A stretch of DNA of 64,000 bases from Pteria penguin (Eukaryota; Mollusca; Bivalvia; Pterioida; Pteriidae): positions 47,404,287-47,468,286 of the forward strand of contig CM068586.1 in assembly GCA_035048485.1 (NCBI GenBank), given 5' to 3'. The notes beneath the pieces were generated by a model. The model had not been told where the DNA came from. It saw nothing but the letters and a program-made list of their open reading frames with translations, and did no database searches. Both the position numbers and the translations under genes were made by a program. Of the stretch, positions 1 through 10,680 are shown one piece after another (positions within the stretch are counted from its first letter, which is position 1; the number at the start of each line of letters is the position of its first letter).

Positions 1-268
1 TTATACCGGTGTAACAGTTTCAAAGTTCCCACGTGCTGAAAGTTCCCTTTTGATGTTTTGCGCATGCGCGTATCGGTTGGAAACTTTCAGTCTGTGTTAT
101 ATGCATGGTGAAAGAATAAAGATTAATTCTTATAATTGTACTGGATCTGACTGTTAGGATATAATTGTGATAAATTTGAGGGATTCTAATATTGACGCAT
201 GCGTATGTGCGACAAAGGGAACTTTCAGCATGGGGGAACTTTGAAACCGTTACACCGGCATATTCGCC
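1..268. mobile_element. MITE-like inverted-repeat element
   Basis: The two ends are imperfect inverted copies of each other. The left arm begins ACCGGTGTAAC-A-GTTTCAAAG at about 5, and the right arm, read on the minus strand from about 258, begins GCCGGTGTAAC-G-GTTTCAAAG. Similarity covers about 48 bp and then fades into matching CGCATGCG palindromes at about 61-69 and 195-202. The central part is AT-rich and has no transposase frame. This is what a short non-autonomous DNA transposon or a large imperfect palindrome looks like. The left end coincides with the window edge, so flanking target duplications cannot be checked and the element may extend further left. Confidence 0.6.
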
Positions 269-889
269 TTCTGGCATCGGCAGCACGGAACAAATGTACA
301 TTTTCATACCAATTCAAATTCTATACACCGGCAGACTACCTTAACTGCCGATCTAGGAACTATCGACAAGGGATTTCACGGCTGACCGCACCAAATATCC
401 GGCACGCAGTTTAGTCTGTTATTTGCTTTTTTACAACGCACATGCGTTTACCTGTACATATGGCCAAGGATGTATAGTTTAAGAACTAAACTATACTTCC
501 CTGATATGGCTTCATTTGAAATAATAAAACACATGCAGGAACTGGAGTATGTTTATTCTACACTCAGTATTTCTACGTAAATATTTTATACATTACATAC
601 ACTGTACACATAAATTAAACAGAACAGAATAGAGTTCGGTAATGACCGTAATTATAGTTGTCTCCAAGTTTATTAGTTGAAAAATTTTGATTTATATAAA
701 TTTATACGAAATAGCAGCAATTCATATATATTAGCATTTTTAAACGGCAAAATTCAGAAATACAGACATGGTCGTTGTAACAAGAGTCACTGCACCAGAG
801 TTGTTGATGTACTCTATAGACTTGGGATTCCAAATTTCAAGGACTTGGAAATGTTTACCATGATACCCCCGCCAAGGAAGTTGGGGGGT
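269..889. other. Unassigned AT-rich DNA, no gene seen
   Basis: No convincing coding region. A 75-codon open frame at 677-904 has no recognisable motif and runs into the repeat that starts near 890, so I treat it as chance. The only structure I see is a short hairpin at 472-496, listed separately. Confidence 0.5.
472..496. repeat. Short perfect hairpin
   Basis: GTATAGTTTA and TAAACTATAC are perfect 10-bp inverted arms around the 5-base loop AGAAC. There is no T-run and no gene nearby to suggest a terminator. It may be a chance AT-rich palindrome or the tip of an old element. Confidence 0.5.
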
Positions 890-1770
890 GAGGTTCCTAT
901 ATAGGAATCACGATGTCCGTCTGTCCGTGCGTCCCGATTCATGTCCGCTTGATAACTTATGTACCACAGGACTCAGGATAATCAAACTTGGTATGTGAAT
1001 GTCTCATGGGAACGGGATGTGTCATGTACCAAAATTTGGTCACAGTGACCTTGACCTTGGCTTAAGACCTCTTTGATAGTAAATCCTGGGCCACTTTGTG
1101 TCCGGAGCATAACTTTTTATTTGGTCAATAGATTTGGATAATATTTCACAGGATTGTTGCCCATGACCTAAGGATGTATCATGATCTAAACCCAAAGGTC
1201 AAAGGTCAAGGTCAATGTGGACTTGGTCGTAAAAGTCCTGTCCGGACCATATCTTTTTACTGGATGAATGGATTTAGTGTTGCCCTTTGCCTAAGGATGT
1301 GTCATGACCTTGACCCAAGGTCATAGGTCAAAGGTGAATGTTACTGTGGACTTTGTTGTGAAAATACTATCCGGGCCATATCTTTATATGGGGTTGATGG
1401 ATTTAGATAATATTTTGCAGGATTGTTGCCCATCGCCCAAGGGTGTGTCATGGCCTTGACCCAAGTTTAAAGGTCAAGATCAATGTGGACTTGGTTATTA
1501 AAATCGTGTCCGGTTCGTATCTTTTATTTGGTTAATAGATTTGGATAATATCTCGCAGGATTATTGCCCATGACCCAAGGGTGTGTCATGACGTTGACCG
1601 AAGGTCAGCAATCAAGGTCACGGTGTACTTGGTGTTAAAGATCCTGTCCAGGCAATATCTTGTTATTGGGTTAATAGATTTGGATAATATTTCACAAGAT
1701 TGTTGTCCATGACCTAAGGGTGTAGCATAGTTCAAGGTCGCTGTTTCTTTGGTGACTAAATTCTGATTGG
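890..1770. repeat. Degenerate interspersed repeat with ~138-bp tandem units
   Basis: After a GTCCGTCTGTCCGTGCGTCC head at about 914-933 the sequence settles into about five copies of a unit beginning GATTTRGATAATATTTCRCA. The anchor GATTT lies at 1131, 1271, 1400, 1538 and 1677, which gives spacings of 140, 129, 138 and 139 bp. Each unit carries phrases such as CATGACCTTGACCCAAGGTC and AAAGGTCAAGGTCAA. No reading frame spans it. The GTCCGT head and CAAGGTCA-rich body are typical of repeats common in bivalve genomes. That identification is from memory and not from a database search. Confidence 0.65.
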
Positions 1771-2044
1771 ATTTTGGCAAGACTAAATGTTCAGCTTCCT
1801 GAATGTTCAACTTTTTTGCCGCGTGGGGTATTTGTCCCGTTAGGACAGCTCAAGTGTTTAGCTTGCCAGGACAAATGTCCGGAGACCTACTATCATACCC
1901 TTGTTGTCACATGTATCCAGTCATAATTAATTTAAAGAAATTAATCAACATAGTTGCTCATTGTCCTACTTGCACTTTAAACGGCTTGATAATCAATCCT
2001 GCTCGATGCCTTTATGGTCTTTTAGGCCTTTGATTATATATCTG
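1771..2044. other. Unassigned spacer between repeats
   Basis: No coding signal and no repeat unit that I can match elsewhere in the window. An open frame at 1803-2033 lacks recognisable motifs. Confidence 0.4.
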
Positions 2045-2515
2045 TATTAAGACGGGGCTTATTATGTTATGGCGCTGTCTCTCCAGCGTCCAGTAGAAAC
2101 TTGTTTGGGCTATTACTTCTTTCCCTGTGCATGGATTTCAATAATATTTCACAGAATTGTTACTTACAACCCAAGGGTGTGTCATGACCTTGACCGAAGG
2201 TCATGAGTCAAAGGTCAAGGTCACAACATTCAAAGTGAGTAAAACATTGTCTAGGCCATAACTTCTTCCCCTGTGCATGGATTTCAATAATTTTGTTTTT
2301 TAGATTTGTTTGGACTTGGTTGTTTGAATGCAAAAAGTGTCATATTTCCTAGTTAATTGATAATGATGATTTCTTATGGTCTATTGTGATCATAATTATG
2401 GCAAGGAATGCTAATTTGAAAGAATTTTGTCAGTATTTCAATTTTTGGATTTTCTATGAATTTTTATAGACTTCCAAATGCGGGTGTATAGGGACAATTC
2501 TTCACATTTCTATAT
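2045..2515. repeat. Interspersed repeat, copy 1 (GACGGGG..TATTATG head)
   Basis: The head AAGACGGGGCTTATTATG at about 2049 is followed by about two units of ~146 bp (anchor GTGCATGGATTTC at 2127 and 2273) carrying CAAGGTCA words. A tail at about 2330-2515 is shared in diverged form with 11,200-11,380 and 11,690-11,880 (phrases such as TTGGATTTTCTATGAATTTT and GACTTCCAA). It is cut off by the next copy, whose head is at about 2525. Confidence 0.6.
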
Positions 2516-2522
2516 ACCTCTC

Positions 2523-3750
2523 TTAAGACGTGGATTATTATGTTATGGCGCTGTCTGTCCAGCGTCCAGTATAAGCTTGTTTGGGCAATTACTTCATTTC
2601 CTGTGCATGGATTTCAATAATATTTCACAGAATTTTTACTTACAACCCAAGGGTGTGTCATGACCTTGACCCAAGGTCAGAGGTCAAGGTCACAACATTC
2701 AAAGCGAGTAAAACATCTTCTAGGTCATAACTTTTCCCCCTGTGCATGGATTTCAATAATATTTCACAGAATTGTTAATTAGGACCCAAGGGTGTGTCAT
2801 AAACTTGACCCAAGGTAATAGGTCAGGGTCAAAACATGCAAAGTGAGTAAAACATTATCCGGGCCATTACTTCTTCCCCTGTGCATGGATTTCTAGACTA
2901 TTTCACAGAATTGTTCCTTAGCACCCAAGGTCATCGGTCAGACTTCAAGGTCACAACATGCATAGTGAATAAAACCTTGTTCGGGCCACAATTTCTTCCC
3001 CTGTGCATGGATTTCAATAATGTTTCACAGAATTGTTACACTTGACCCAAGGTCCTAGGTCCTAGGTCAAGGTCACAACATGCAAAGTGAGTAAAACCTT
3101 ATTCGAGTCCATAACTTCTTCCCCTGTGCATGGATTTCAACAACATTTCGCAGAATTGTTACTTAGGACCCAAGGGTGTGTTATGACCTTCACCATCAAT
3201 GTCAAGGTCACAACATGCTAAGTGAATAAAACCTTGTTCGGGCCATAACTTCTTCCCCTGTGCATGGATTTCAATAATATTTTTGCTATAGTAAAATGTA
3301 TGGAACACAATAACTTTAGTAAATGTCAGTTGTTTTTCATGAAACTAATACAGAGTGCTTAAATAGGGTAGAGGAAGTGGCTTTTCGACTTTGAGCAAAT
3401 TCTGTTATATCGTTACGCAGCTATGGAACTTGGATTTTATTTTTACTATGATAAGATGCTATGGAGATGCTATGTAACGCGATAACTTAGTAAACTTCAG
3501 TTGTTTTTCATGAAACTTATACAGAATGCTTAAATAGTGAAGGGGAAGCCAGCTTTCAGTTTTTAGCTAATTCCATTTTGTAGTTACAGAGTCATGGGAC
3601 TTGGATCCCTCTTTTTGGATTTCAATTTTTCATAAAAGTATTACCAAAGAGACCCATCTTTGGGGGTAATAAAACCATATGTTCACATTGATCCCGTCCA
3701 AAGTAAGCGACGGGCGTATTAAGCCACGCTAGGCGTTGCTCTCGTTAACT
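2523..3750. repeat. Interspersed repeat, copy 2, with ~122-146 bp and ~171-bp units
   Basis: A second head, AAGACGTGGATTATTATG, at about 2525 is followed by six units with anchor GTGCATGGATTTC at 2603, 2742, 2881, 3003, 3126 and 3260 (spacings 139, 139, 122, 123, 134). From about 3,300 two diverged units of about 171 bp follow (CAGTTGTTTTTCATGAAACT at 3327 and 3498). The tail GCGACGGGCGTATTAAGCC lies at about 3,709-3,727. Words of the form AGGTCA and CAAGGTCA recur throughout, for example three half-sites in a row at 2674-2692. No coding frame. Confidence 0.65.
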
Positions 3751-3764
3751 TCTGCTGTTATACC

Positions 3765-4076
3765 GCATGAAAGATTTTAATGAAACATGGTATACATGAA
3801 GTACTATAGGTCCTCTATCAATTTTGTAAATTTCATCCAAATTGGTCAACAGATAATGCCACCATGTCTTAAAACTAGGTCTCACAATGGTACATATACC
3901 ATTTGGTAATTAAAATATGGAGAGTAGTGGTTCAAATCCAGCTGTGGTAAAATAATTTTCATTTCTTTACACATCTAAATAAGTTTTTAAATGTTTCTCA
4001 ACACTCAGCATACGAAATCAGGCCATTTTAAGTTGGATGACCCAGACTTGAAATCAGTCAACTAAAGGCTCCAACA
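3765..4076. repeat. Dispersed repeat, first of two copies
   Basis: From about 3,835 this matches 11,979-12,250 closely (shared phrases ATAATGCCACCATGTCT, CTCACAATGGTACATATACC, GGTTCAAATCCAGCTGTGG). The preceding 70 bases also resemble the 494-bp unit at 10,920-11,000, so both loci belong to one larger family. This copy lacks about 31 bp (between AAGTTGGA and TGACCCAGAC) that the other copy has. The word GGTTCAAATCC at 3929-3939 fits a polymerase III B box, but I find no convincing A box upstream. Confidence 0.7.
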
Positions 4077-4436
4077 AAATGACTAATTTGTTGCTCTGAA
4101 TCACATCTTGCAGAGACAAAGAAAATGCTTAATATCAAAATCACCTGAATGGATGTGCAAAAAAGTATTGTTTTTATTCTGGTCTGAAATAAAATTTGAC
4201 ATATTTTCAACATTTGTGTTGACTTAGTTACAGTAATGCAAAAATAAACGAATTCTTCCTTCCTGCATGACTGATCATCTAGGTACTCAGGTGAGCGATA
4301 TAGACCCACTTAGGCCTCTTTGTTTTTACCTCTTGGGGAACGCTTTTTTTAGGCTTTTTCCTCTATTATGAGTAAAAAGTGATAGTAGTTGGTTCATTGG
4401 TGTTTTACATCTGCTCCAACAATTTTTATACGCTCG
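4077..4436. other. Unassigned AT-rich DNA, no gene seen
   Basis: No recognisable motif or repeat. The minus-strand open frame at 4058-4309 has no family resemblance that I can see and overlaps the preceding repeat. Confidence 0.4.
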
Positions 4437-5100
4437 TAATAAGATGGGACCTATTGTTATGGCGTTGTCCGTGCGTCCGTCCGTTCATGCGTCCGTTCAT
4501 GTTTTCCGTACTTTTTTTGCAGGCAAGGTATTGAATTAAAACTTGGTATGTAACTTTATATCAACAAAGGTCAGTACCAGTTTGCATTTGGGTATGATTG
4601 CTGTGGTTCTGCCAGAGTTACGGCCCTTGAACTTTGAAATTTTCAGGATTTTACAGTTTTCCGGACTTTTCTCTGCAGTCTTTAAAGGTATTGGATTAAA
4701 ACTTCGTATATTATTTTATATCATTCAGGATCAATGCCAGTTCGCATATGGGTATGATTGCTTTGGTTTTGCCAGAGTTATGGCCCTTGAACTTAGAAAT
4801 TTTCAAAGATTTTACAATTTTACAGATTTTTTTCTATAGTCTTTAAAGGCATTAGATTAAAACTTGGTATATTTCTTTCTATTAATGAGGGTCAGTACAT
4901 ATTCGCATTTGGGTATCATTGCTTTGGATTTGCTAGAGTTATGCCCCTTGAACTTAGAAATCTTCAAGGATTTTACAGTTTTCCGGTTTTCTTTATGCAG
5001 TGTTTCAAGGTATTGGAACGTAACTTGGCCGTTCATTCAAATTGATACCCTTCGATCTAAGCGACGGGTGTATTATGCCACGCTTGGCGTTGCTCTTGTT
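4437..5100. repeat. Interspersed repeat with three 161-bp tandem units
   Basis: The head AAGATGGGACCTATTGTTATGG at about 4441 with GTCCGT words is followed by units anchored on GGTATTGRATTAAAACTTGG at 4527, 4687, 4848 and, degraded, at 5009 (160-161 bp apart). Each unit contains GAGTTATGGCCCTTGAACTT-like sequence. The tail GCGACGGGTGTATTATGCC at about 5,060-5,080 resembles the tail of the element ending near 3,745. Open frames at 4543-4839 and 4864-5253 are produced by the repeat itself (GFARVMALELRNFQ-type repetition) and are not regarded as genes. This type is familiar from bivalve genomes, from memory. Confidence 0.7.
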
Positions 5101-6113
5101 CAATTATATCGCGACATGGAAGCAGGAGGTAGCCAACCACTTGAAGTAAGAAGTCACAAACGCCATAATGAAGTTTTCATGAAACAACTGGGAAACTTGT
5201 CAAGTTTTCTCTACTCTCAATTACTCGGTCGCAAATATTTCAAAGAACGTTAAAATGCTCATTGCGTTGTATACTTTCTTTAATTGACGGTTTCTTGTAA
5301 TTAGCATTGCCAAAATCCCTTAGGCCATTTCATCATTTTGATACTCGTAAGGGCAGTCAACAACTACACACAGCTTCCGACACAAGTTAGGCAAGGATCA
5401 GATGGCCATTCAGCCCCCACCTGCTGGAGGTAATTTATTTTTCATTGCACAACTGGAACATAGACGTATAAATAAAGACTGGAAGAAGGTGTGTTTCACT
5501 TACCAACTTAACAATTTATATGTTACATGTAAACCATTTCACCAAGATGTTCACTCTATACAGTCGATTAAATTGTGTACATAGAATTGAGCGCTTCACA
5601 CATGAGGAAGAGGAATACATTCCTTGCTGCATAAGACACGTGTTAACACATTATGAACAGATCTTAACCTTGTATATGTTTTTTTTATTAGTGACATATA
5701 CACAATATATATACTTTACATATCCATTACAAACATAAACACGTAAACCTTTTATACCCCATACAAACTCGTATGGTTTTAATTATGTAGTAAGAAAATT
5801 TCGGTTTTAGTATGTAAAATAGAATAGAAATTATGAATGCAATAATATAGTATATAATGTGAGAAATGACATTATGATATTGCATACATGTATGGTAAAG
5901 ACTTTGGGGGTTGATAAGCAGTAGTGTTGATTTAGGGGGGGGGAGGGGTTAATATACATGTGATATTATAAGCATCTGATGTCTCAATAATTCACACATG
6001 TATAAATGAATAAACATACAAGTCATATACACATAAAGAATTCAAAGAAATGTATGGACATAACCATGCATATTGAAATTATAATGAAATAACGTAACAT
6101 GGACATATAACTT
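5101..6113. other. AT-rich non-coding stretch; possible LINE 3' flank
   Basis: No gene recognised. The right-hand part probably includes the 3' untranslated region of the minus-strand LINE remnant that ends at 6114, but I see no clear poly(A) or tail repeat to fix its end. A G-rich patch on the plus strand has runs of 5 G at 5906-5910, 9 G at about 5935-5943 and 4 G at about 5945-5948. Small open frames at 5402-5584 and 5520-5738 lack motifs. Confidence 0.4.
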
Positions 6114-7430
6114 TTAATTAACTAGTTCCCTCCAATCATCCCATCTCTCATTAAATTGCTCCAAATTTACATTTTTATAATATATGTATTTATCACTTTC
6201 ATAGTAATTTGAAAGATAATTTTTGAAACCATTGAATGTCATTTTGGTACTTTGCCTTGACTTTGAATACATGTAATATTTCAGTAAAGTAATAATTAGA
6301 TTTAATGTTCTAAAATTCTTTTGATGAATACCGAATAGTATATGAATAGGGGATAAAAAGAGGTTTGTATTAAGTAGAATCCACTTATTAAGCGCTGTTC
6401 ACAAAGCTTTTACAGGTGTACAGAAAACAAATAGATGTGTAATGGATTGTCTCTGCTTTACATATATTACATAGTAAAGAGTCCTCGATTTTAAAAGTAA
6501 ATAGCAATTTATCAGTGGCAAGTATTCTATGTGTAAGTCTGATCTGAAACCATCTAAGCTTAGTGTCATTTGTGATTACAAAGGGATTTAGATATGTTTG
6601 CTTCCAAAAATCTGTAGGTATAGCACAAATAGCCAAATCTAAGTCTGGTTCATTTAACCACTTTGGAATTTTATACAGGAAATTCATAAAAACTTCATAT
6701 ATATCTTTACAACCTTTGAAGCAAATATTATTTTCAGAAAAGAAGGTAAGTATGGAAGGCTACATTTATCAATGTTATTCTTAAGGATAGGCCAACACTT
6801 TACTATGCATCTCACTAAACCCAAATAGGTAGTAAATGGTAAATATATAGAATGCATCAATTAAATCTTGATGAGACAGTAATTCACCATTGTCTTAAAT
6901 AAATCCTGGACAAGAAGAAATCCCCTTTTGTACAGTCTTTCAATAAATATTGACTCATTATTAATTTTGAGATGGTGGTTATACCATAAAGGTGATAGCA
7001 GAATGTCACTTATTGAATTAAGATTAATTTTGATTGAAATTCTGATAGAGAATTTAGGATTTCTTTCCAAAAGGGTTTGCAGTTTTTTGTGTTATTTTGG
7101 TAACGAAAGCAGCACCGAAATGAGAGAAGGATTTAATATCACTATTAACTATTATATTGAATAATTGAGACCAAATAAATTCTGAAGTGAAAAGTCTGCG
7201 AATCCAGGTGATTTTTAGAGATTTAACAAAATTTTCTATATCAACCATTCTGCAACCTCCTCTCTGGTAATCTTGTGTGATAATATTACGTGCAATTCTG
7301 TCTTTTTTATTGTCCCAAATAAAGTTGTAAAATACTTTTTGAAGATGTTTTAATTTTTTTTTATTCCAAAATTCAAAATACAAATACATTTCAAACATAA
7401 ACAATGGTAAGTATACTATACAATATGTAT
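6114..7430 (-). pseudogene. LINE pol remnant, C-terminal part only
   Basis: This is a decayed non-LTR retrotransposon open reading frame on the minus strand. Pieces lie in shifted frames at 7054-7404, 6861-7070, 6388-6687 and about 6114-6370. The first piece contains FIWDNKKDRIARNI followed by GGCRMVDIENFVKSLK and TWIRR, a block found downstream of the reverse-transcriptase core in many LINEs. The third keeps a degraded cysteine-rich motif (LLCNICKAE near 6,450-6,480). The last reads FNERWDDWREL just before a stop codon at 6114-6116, a usual LINE C-terminus. The RT catalytic core and endonuclease are absent, as expected of a 5'-truncated insertion. It is clearly diverged from the remnant at 8117-10680, so it is a related but separate family member. 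It is dead. Clade (L1/Tx1-like) is an impression only. Confidence 0.85.
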
Positions 7431-8116
7431 AAGGAATACATGCTCAATTAAATATTAAGTAACTACTCTTTGAATTTGGGTTTTTTGTTGGGAATAAAGA
7501 AACAAAAGAAAATGAAAATAGTTAGTTCAAAGTAAGAGAATAAGAGAAAAGTATAGAATAGTAAAGGTAAGTATAGTATAGTGAAAGAAGAGTAGAGAAG
7601 TGAATTTTAAAAATGTACACATATTACTATGCAATCTACTATATCATCATAAACATTCAATAGACCCCACATCAAAGTTTCTTATGCCAACCTCTATTAT
7701 ATACATATATACATATATATATATATTGTGATGTACACTTAAATAAATTGTTACATTCATTATTGTTTTGTCACCATCAAGGACAAATGGATGGAAAAAA
7801 AAAATAAATTAAAATAACACCTTCTTAAAACTAAACATACACATATATATGTATATACACACACAGATACAAATACATATGTATACACACACATACACAT
7901 AACATATACATATACATGCATATACACACATACTGAATATGTATCTTGGCTTCATATTTTTAAATTCATGGACCTACATACCCATACATACATCATCATC
8001 ATACAGTACGCAATTGTATAACTTCATATTAATATAAATATGTCAAGAAAAGCATTGCACATGTAAAAATCTCTACAATGTACATAAGTACATATATATG
8101 TCGTAGAAAGTAACAT
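7431..8116. repeat. AT-rich low-complexity DNA with microsatellites
   Basis: This stretch lies between two same-strand LINE remnants and probably contains the 3' flank of the upstream one. It holds an AG-rich run at about 7,532-7,602, an (AT/ATAC) tract at 7,701-7,728, and an (AC/AT) tract at about 7,836-7,933 with TATGTATACACACACATACA-type repetition. No gene is seen. Confidence 0.7.
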
Positions 8117-10680
8117 TTAATTACTAGATCTAATTTCTAAAGCTAACTTCCATTTTTCTAAGTTAGTATTAAAATTATCTGGTTGTTATATGCATTGATA
8201 TATAAAGACTATTTTCCTGAGTAGAAGTTTCACAGACATTTCAGTAGGCAAAGTTCTTTTACATTTCATTGTGTATATATGATATTTTATATATAAAAAC
8301 ATTAATGCATTTATCCTGCTTAAATTACTTACTCCAAGAATGACAATTTTTTAATCTAATATTAAGTCTATGGAAAATTGAAATAACCAATCTTTAATTT
8401 TGTCTAAAAGTTGTTTAGTATAATCACACTCCCATAATAAATGAATGATAGATTCTTCCTGTCTATTACAAAAGGTACATAAAGGACTATCATGAATTCC
8501 TATTTTGAAAGCAGATTTGTTTGTAGATAGAGCAAAGTGATTTATTCTAAAGTGAAACCATAACAATTGTGAATCTTTGGTTATATCAAAAGGTTTTCTA
8601 TAAATGTGTCTCCACTCATTTTGATCTATATTATTAAAGATATCTTCCCATTTGGTCTGTGATTTAGGTACAATATTGTAACACTTTACAACTTCATACA
8701 TATCTTTTGATCCTGATTTATTTTTCAAAATATATTTTAATTTATCTATAATCCATGGACCATGAATTTTACATTCAACATGTCTAATGTTATTATTCAT
8801 TACTTTCTTAATTGCAGCAATAATTCCATTATATTCTAAGAAATTTGCCTCTGGAATATTAAATGTTTGTTGAAATTCTTCAAAGGTGTGAAATTGACCA
8901 TTATCTTTTAAGAGATCATTAATAAATATTATATTTTGGCATACCATTTTTCATACATCACACTTCTTCCCTCTATCTGTATATTTTCATTAAACCAGAG
9001 TTCGCTTTGGATAAATCTTTCTATACTTAAATCTTTATTGTTGTCGTATACTTTTTGCTTATCAATTAATATTTTCCATGCCTGTAAAACATCTTTCCAA
9101 AATTGGTTACTTATTTTATTTATACAATATTTAATGTAATCAGTTCCACAATTGAGAAGTAAATTTAGTTTTATATTATGCAATAACAGATTTTGCCATA
9201 TGCCCTCTTGATTAAGAATTCTTCGGATCCATGTTGTTTTAAGTGCTACAATATATGCTTTTAAGTCTATCATATTTAAACCTCCCTCCAAAATTGATTT
9301 ACACATAATATCTCTAGCTATTTTATCTGGTTTCTTCTGCCACAAAAATTGAAAGAATATATTATTGAGCTCATTTATTATATTATTAGATGTATTTGAA
9401 GATGTTTTAATTCATCAGCCGATGGTTTTGGCAAAGAAATAAAAAGATGGGTAAGTTTTGGTAAAAGTATGGATTTTACAACTGTAATTTTACCAAGTGG
9501 GGTGAGATTTATTTTTGACCATGACTTAATGTACTCTCTCATCAAAATTAATTTTTTCCATATCATGTAAGTTGGCAGTAAAGTAAATGCTTAAGACATT
9601 AAAGGGTTCATTTGTCCAGCACAAATTAGTGTCCACACACAAATTATATTTAAATTTTTAACTTGAGCCAATCCATATTGCCTTTGTTTTATCAATGTTA
9701 GGCTATAAGCCTGAATATTTGGAAAATTGAAACAAAAGATCTAATGCACTTTTGAGGCTTTTCTCGGTACCATCAAGAAACAAGGCTGTATCATCTGCAT
9801 ATTGCAGGAGGCAAACGTTACAAGAACCGATATCTATACCTTTAATATGAGGGTTTTGTCGGATGAGTATACCCATTATTTCGACACAGAGTAGAAAGAT
9901 ATATGGAGAAACGGGATCGCCTTGACGGCAACCGCGCCCAATTTAAAAAAAAATGGAGAAAATACGGTTTTGGAGAACACAGAGAGAAGTTTCAGTATAT
10001 AAAACATTTACCCATTTTATAAGATTAAGGCCAAAATTAAAACAAGAGGCCCAAATGGCCTATATTGCTCACCTGAGCACAAATTGCTTATTTACAATAA
10101 AAGGACTGCTCATTTCAGTAGAAGATTTTGCTTTTTTTCTACAAGACTTTATATAAGGTTAAGTAATATTTTGTGCGGTCGTTTTGAAGAAGTCCAAAAA
10201 GTGTCAACCAATCAGAGCAAATGGCGGCCATCTTGGATTATGGATCGACATGAAAAACACAAACTTGGTAGAGGACCTTGAGTACTTACTTCCTATGAGG
10301 TTTGGTGGAATTCTCTGCAGCCGTTCTGGACAAGAATTCCAAAATGTGTCAACACATCAGAGACAATTGCAGCCATCTTGGATTACGGATGAGCACGGAA
10401 AACACAAACTTGGTAGAGGACCTTGAGTACTTGCTTCCTATGACGTTTGGTGAAATTCTGTTCAGCGGTTCTGGAGAAGAAGTCGAAAAGTAGAAAAGCT
10501 AACGACGGACGACGGACGGCGATTGATCACAACAGCTCACTTGAGCCTTTGGCTTAGGTGAGCTAAAAAGACAGAGATTTGTACATAAATTTCCATGAGA
10601 CCGAATCAAACGCTTTTTCAAAATCAATTAATAGGAGCATTCCAGGAACTTTATTTTGGTTTGTTGCATAATAAAGACCC
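8117..10680 (-). pseudogene. LINE pol (reverse transcriptase) remnant, interrupted by an insertion
   Basis: This is a non-LTR retrotransposon polymerase on the minus strand, which would copy element RNA at a nicked target. RT motif A is IDFEKAFDSVSW at 10,593-10,628, motif B is GCRQGDPVSPY at 9,901-9,933, and motif C with the catalytic aspartates is YADD at 9,790-9,801. Then come WSKINLTPLGKITVVKS (about 9,470-9,520), a TWIRR block (about 9,220) and a zinc-knuckle-like CTFC..H..WEC at about 8,425-8,479. The final stop is at 8117-8119. Damage includes a frameshift in an A-run near 9,943-9,953, an in-frame TAG at 9,703-9,705, shifts near 9,390 and 9,550, and insertion of a different repeat at 10,043-10,563. 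The N-terminal part and endonuclease are missing: at about 10,668-10,680 the sequence switches to satellite. The overall layout fits the L1/Tx1-type group, with moderate confidence on clade. Confidence 0.92.
10043..10563. mobile_element. Inserted AAGAGGCCC...GGTGAGC repeat element
   Basis: This is a ~520-bp element sitting inside the LINE RT frame, starting CAAGAGGCCCAAATGGCC and ending TTTGGCTTAGGTGAGC. RT coding on either side belongs to adjacent parts of the same domain, which shows it inserted after the LINE. TAAAA occurs at both borders (10,038-10,042 and 10,564-10,568) and could be a target duplication, but it is too short and AT-rich to be sure. Internally it has two ~145-bp tandem units (CCATCTTGGATTA at 10,228 and 10,373). 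Its frames (for example 10,184-10,426) are products of that duplication and show no protein family. Elements with these termini are widespread in bivalves, from memory. Confidence 0.75.

Noticed and set aside
20..307. Minus-strand 95-codon open frame
   Set aside because: It spans both arms of the inverted-repeat element, and the frame is a by-product of the palindrome.
3929..3939. tRNA gene or tRNA-derived SINE from the GGTTCAAATCC word
   Set aside because: No A box at the right distance and no T-stem or acceptor pairing could be found. Kept only as a weak observation.
4543..5253. Open frames at 4543-4839 and 4864-5253 as genes
   Set aside because: Both are translations of the 161-bp tandem repeat, shown by repeated residues, and carry no family motif.
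5402..5738. Small plus-strand open frames as a gene
   Set aside because: Short, overlapping, no recognisable motif and lying in AT-rich DNA next to LINE remnants.
7701..7933. AT/AC tracts as a replication origin or telomere-like sequence
   Set aside because: Ordinary microsatellite slippage. No telomere repeat or other supporting signal.
10184..10493. Open frames in the 10-kb inserted element
   Set aside because: They repeat the same residues because of the 145-bp internal duplication and match no protein family that I recognise.
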